In this document: piece after piece, positions 62,656 to 64,000 of the stretch
Numbering within the stretch: the first letter of the stretch is position 1
Layout: every line of letters starts with the position of its first letter
Source of the DNA: QVMG01 sp032073245
GTDB lineage: Bacteria > Bacteroidota > Bacteroidia > Bacteroidales > Tannerellaceae
Reading direction: 5' to 3'
DNA length: 64,000 bases
NCBI GenBank assembly: GCA_032073245.1
Contig: DAMANX010000017.1
Coordinates: forward strand, 36,236 to 100,235
Notes under the pieces: generated by a model
The model's database searches: none
The model's input: only the letters and a program-made list of their open reading frames with translations
What the model was told of the DNA's origin: nothing
Translations under genes and position numbers: made by a program

Positions 62656-63987
62656 ATGGCATCAATTGAATTTCATTATCGCCCATCGATGCGCGAGAAA
62701 CGTTCGAAGGGCAGTGTGTATATCCGCGTGATACACCACAGGCAAACCGCCAGTGTGACAACTCCCTGGAAACTCTATCCCGAGGAATGGAAACAGACAC
62801 AAAACCGCCCGGCATTTACCGCAGGAAACGAAGGACGCTTTCCTCTTCTTCTGAAAATAGAAAAAGAGATGACACGCATCCGTACTTTCCTCGAACAAGT
62901 GATGACTGACTGGGAGACGGAAAACCGGCCGTTCACAGCCAAAGACATCATAGCTTCATACCGACGCTCGGAAGGCAGAAATACTCTTCACGGGTATGTG
63001 GAAAAACTATCCCACCAGATGCAGGCTATAGGCCGGGAGCGCACAGCCCGGGGGTATATGACTACCTGTAACCGTATCGTGGGATTTACAGCAAACCCAC
63101 ATTTAGAACTACGCGAGATCACAACCCTGGTTATCCGTCGTTTTGAATTATTCCTGCAGAAAGAAGGTAAAACCCCCAATACCATATCCTTCTATATGCG
63201 TAATCTAAGGGCTATTTATAATAAAGCTATCTCAGAAGGTCTTTTGGAAGCACAGCCATATAACCCCTTCGAACATGTGTATACAGGAGTCCAGAAAACC
63301 AGAAAAAGAGCCCTTTCCTCCCAGGAGATGAATCAACTGAGTAAATGGAACCCTTTATCAATGGAAAATGGAAAATGTAAAATGGAAAATGAAGAGAGCT
63401 GTGGTCATTCACGGCAATCTGCTTTATCTGTATCTAGTGGTCTTCGCCAGGCACAACAGTTCTTTCTTTTTTGTTTTCTGGCCCGTGGAATGTCTTTCGT
63501 GGATCTGGCTTTTCTCAAGAAAGAAAATATTCAGGGTGGAGTAATCTGCTATCGCCGGAAAAAGACCGGACAAATGCTGGAAGTCTGTCTATGTAAAGAG
63601 ATGAAACGAATCATCGGGTATTTTAAAACGCAGACAAAAGACTCCCCTTATGTATTTCCTATCATAAAAGAAGCCGGGATAAATGAACGGCTGCAATATG
63701 AGAGTGCACTCCGTACACAAAACAACCGGCTTAAACGCCTGGCAGCGGTGTTAAAAGTAAAAAATGATTCTTCACTTTTCATCTTTAACTTTTCACTCTC
63801 CACCCACGTAGCCCGTCATAGCTGGGCAACAATAGCGAAGGAAAACAATATTCCGCTGGTGGTTATCTCGGAGGGTTTGGGGCATACGTCAGAAAAGACT
63901 ACCTCTATTTATCTGAGTTCACTGGACCGAACACTGCTCGATAAGGCCGGGCAGAAAGTGGCAAAAGCCATAAAAACAGCAGGATAA
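62656..63987 (+). CDS. Tyrosine-type site-specific integrase/recombinase
   Basis: 443 aa. N-terminal Arm DNA-binding domain (about 3-85), SAM-like core-binding domain (about 100-200) and catalytic domain (about 215-440). All catalytic residues are visible: Arg in FLARGMSFVDL, Lys in RRKKTGQMLEV, HVARHSWATIA, LGHTSEKTTSIYLS with Tyr. This family includes both element integrases and invertases (Tsr type) in Bacteroidetes. Two stretches, 63361-63395 and 63770-63804, are heptamer repeats that add MENGKCKMENEES-like and NDSSLFIFNFS-like residues absent from typical relatives. Nothing else of an element is visible before the window ends. Confidence 0.88.
   Translation: MASIEFHYRPSMREKRSKGSVYIRVIHHRQTASVTTPWKLYPEEWKQTQNRPAFTAGNEGRFPLLLKIEKEMTRIRTFLEQVMTDWETENRPFTAKDIIASYRRSEGRNTLHGYVEKLSHQMQAIGRERTARGYMTTCNRIVGFTANPHLELREITTLVIRRFELFLQKEGKTPNTISFYMRNLRAIYNKAISEGLLEAQPYNPFEHVYTGVQKTRKRALSSQEMNQLSKWNPLSMENGKCKMENEESCGHSRQSALSVSSGLRQAQQFFLFCFLARGMSFVDLAFLKKENIQGGVICYRRKKTGQMLEVCLCKEMKRIIGYFKTQTKDSPYVFPIIKEAGINERLQYESALRTQNNRLKRLAAVLKVKNDSSLFIFNFSLSTHVARHSWATIAKENNIPLVVISEGLGHTSEKTTSIYLSSLDRTLLDKAGQKVAKAIKTAG
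63361..63395. repeat. Heptamer array inside the integrase gene (first)
   Basis: Five units: ATGGAAA, ATGGAAA, ATGTAAA, ATGGAAA, ATGAAGA. It is read in frame within the linker before the catalytic Arg region. Confidence 0.85.
63770..63804. repeat. Heptamer array inside the integrase gene (second)
   Basis: TTCAC, TTCAT, TTAAC, TTCAC and TCCAC begin at 63771, 63778, 63785, 63792 and 63799, exactly 7 bp apart, encoding a hydrophobic FIFNFS segment just before the HxxR motif. Confidence 0.85.
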
Positions 63988-64000
63988 GAGTTGGAAACTG

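Noticed and set aside
62656..63987. Integrase as evidence for an integrated element across the window
   Set aside because: No attachment site, phage or conjugation genes are visible, and the window ends just after the gene.

Overview
The window looks like chromosome of a gut-type Bacteroidales bacterium, most likely Parabacteroides or a close relative. The evidence is a SusC/SusD polysaccharide-utilisation locus (PUL) under a FecI/FecR pair, Bacteroidetes promoters (TTTG, about 20 bp, TAnnTTTG), almost no Shine-Dalgarno sequences, a TamB/TamL pair with a lipoprotein TamA homologue, and membrane TPR/LuxR-type regulators. The genus is an inference from gene content. No rRNA, tRNA or CRISPR array was seen.

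Layout. 1-4020: housekeeping genes on the minus strand (rbfA fragment, O-methyltransferase, pyruvate kinase, aroQ), then divergent xerD. 4154-17350: a minus-strand PUL reading sigma factor, FecR, SusC with an STN domain, SusD, a small surface lipoprotein, a PL38-like/GH88 fusion and a GH2 enzyme. It is probably aimed at a uronic-acid-containing glycan, because the fusion joins a lyase to the unsaturated-uronide hydrolase that would use its product. 17498-19088: three small membrane proteins with PH-like domains. 19486-30192: PAP2 phosphatase, a secreted protein with a T9SS-like C-terminus, PiT phosphate transporter, HhH protein, LemA, DUF3137, PlsC-type acyltransferase and malic enzyme. 30296-36118: membrane-anchored MutS-like ATPase, AraC regulator with an alpha-oxoamine synthase, 3-methyladenine glycosylase, a hypothetical protein and an L,D-transpeptidase.

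36157-42768 is a minus-strand block of poorly characterised genes (DUF4272, SWIM zinc finger, a 983-aa MolR/DUF6493-like protein, a four-helix membrane protein and an 89-aa protein). Its C-rich codon choice, shared with the following regulators, differs from the flanks. 43079-45885 holds two tandem TPR/transmembrane/LuxR-type regulators, the first cut by an in-frame TAA. 46053-47884: a lipoprotein and prfB with its +1 programmed frameshift. 48043-53237: a double beta-helix/SMP-30 protein and a GH50-like lipoprotein hydrolase. 53646-60675: tamB-tamL. 60851-62083: PagL-like lipid A deacylase. 62656-63987: a tyrosine integrase.

The least explained material is non-coding. Several intergenic regions carry arrays with an exact 21- or 22-bp period but unrelated cores (19275, 27241, 27479, 42941, 45896, 62260). 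A second class uses 7-bp units, which supply the stop codons of aroQ and the SWIM gene and run through the integrase coding sequence. A third class consists of long inverted repeats (16655, 27377, 27769, 51128, 53333, 60689). Upstream of susC an approximately 95-bp leader module occurs twice; its two hairpins have different stem sequences but the same loop.
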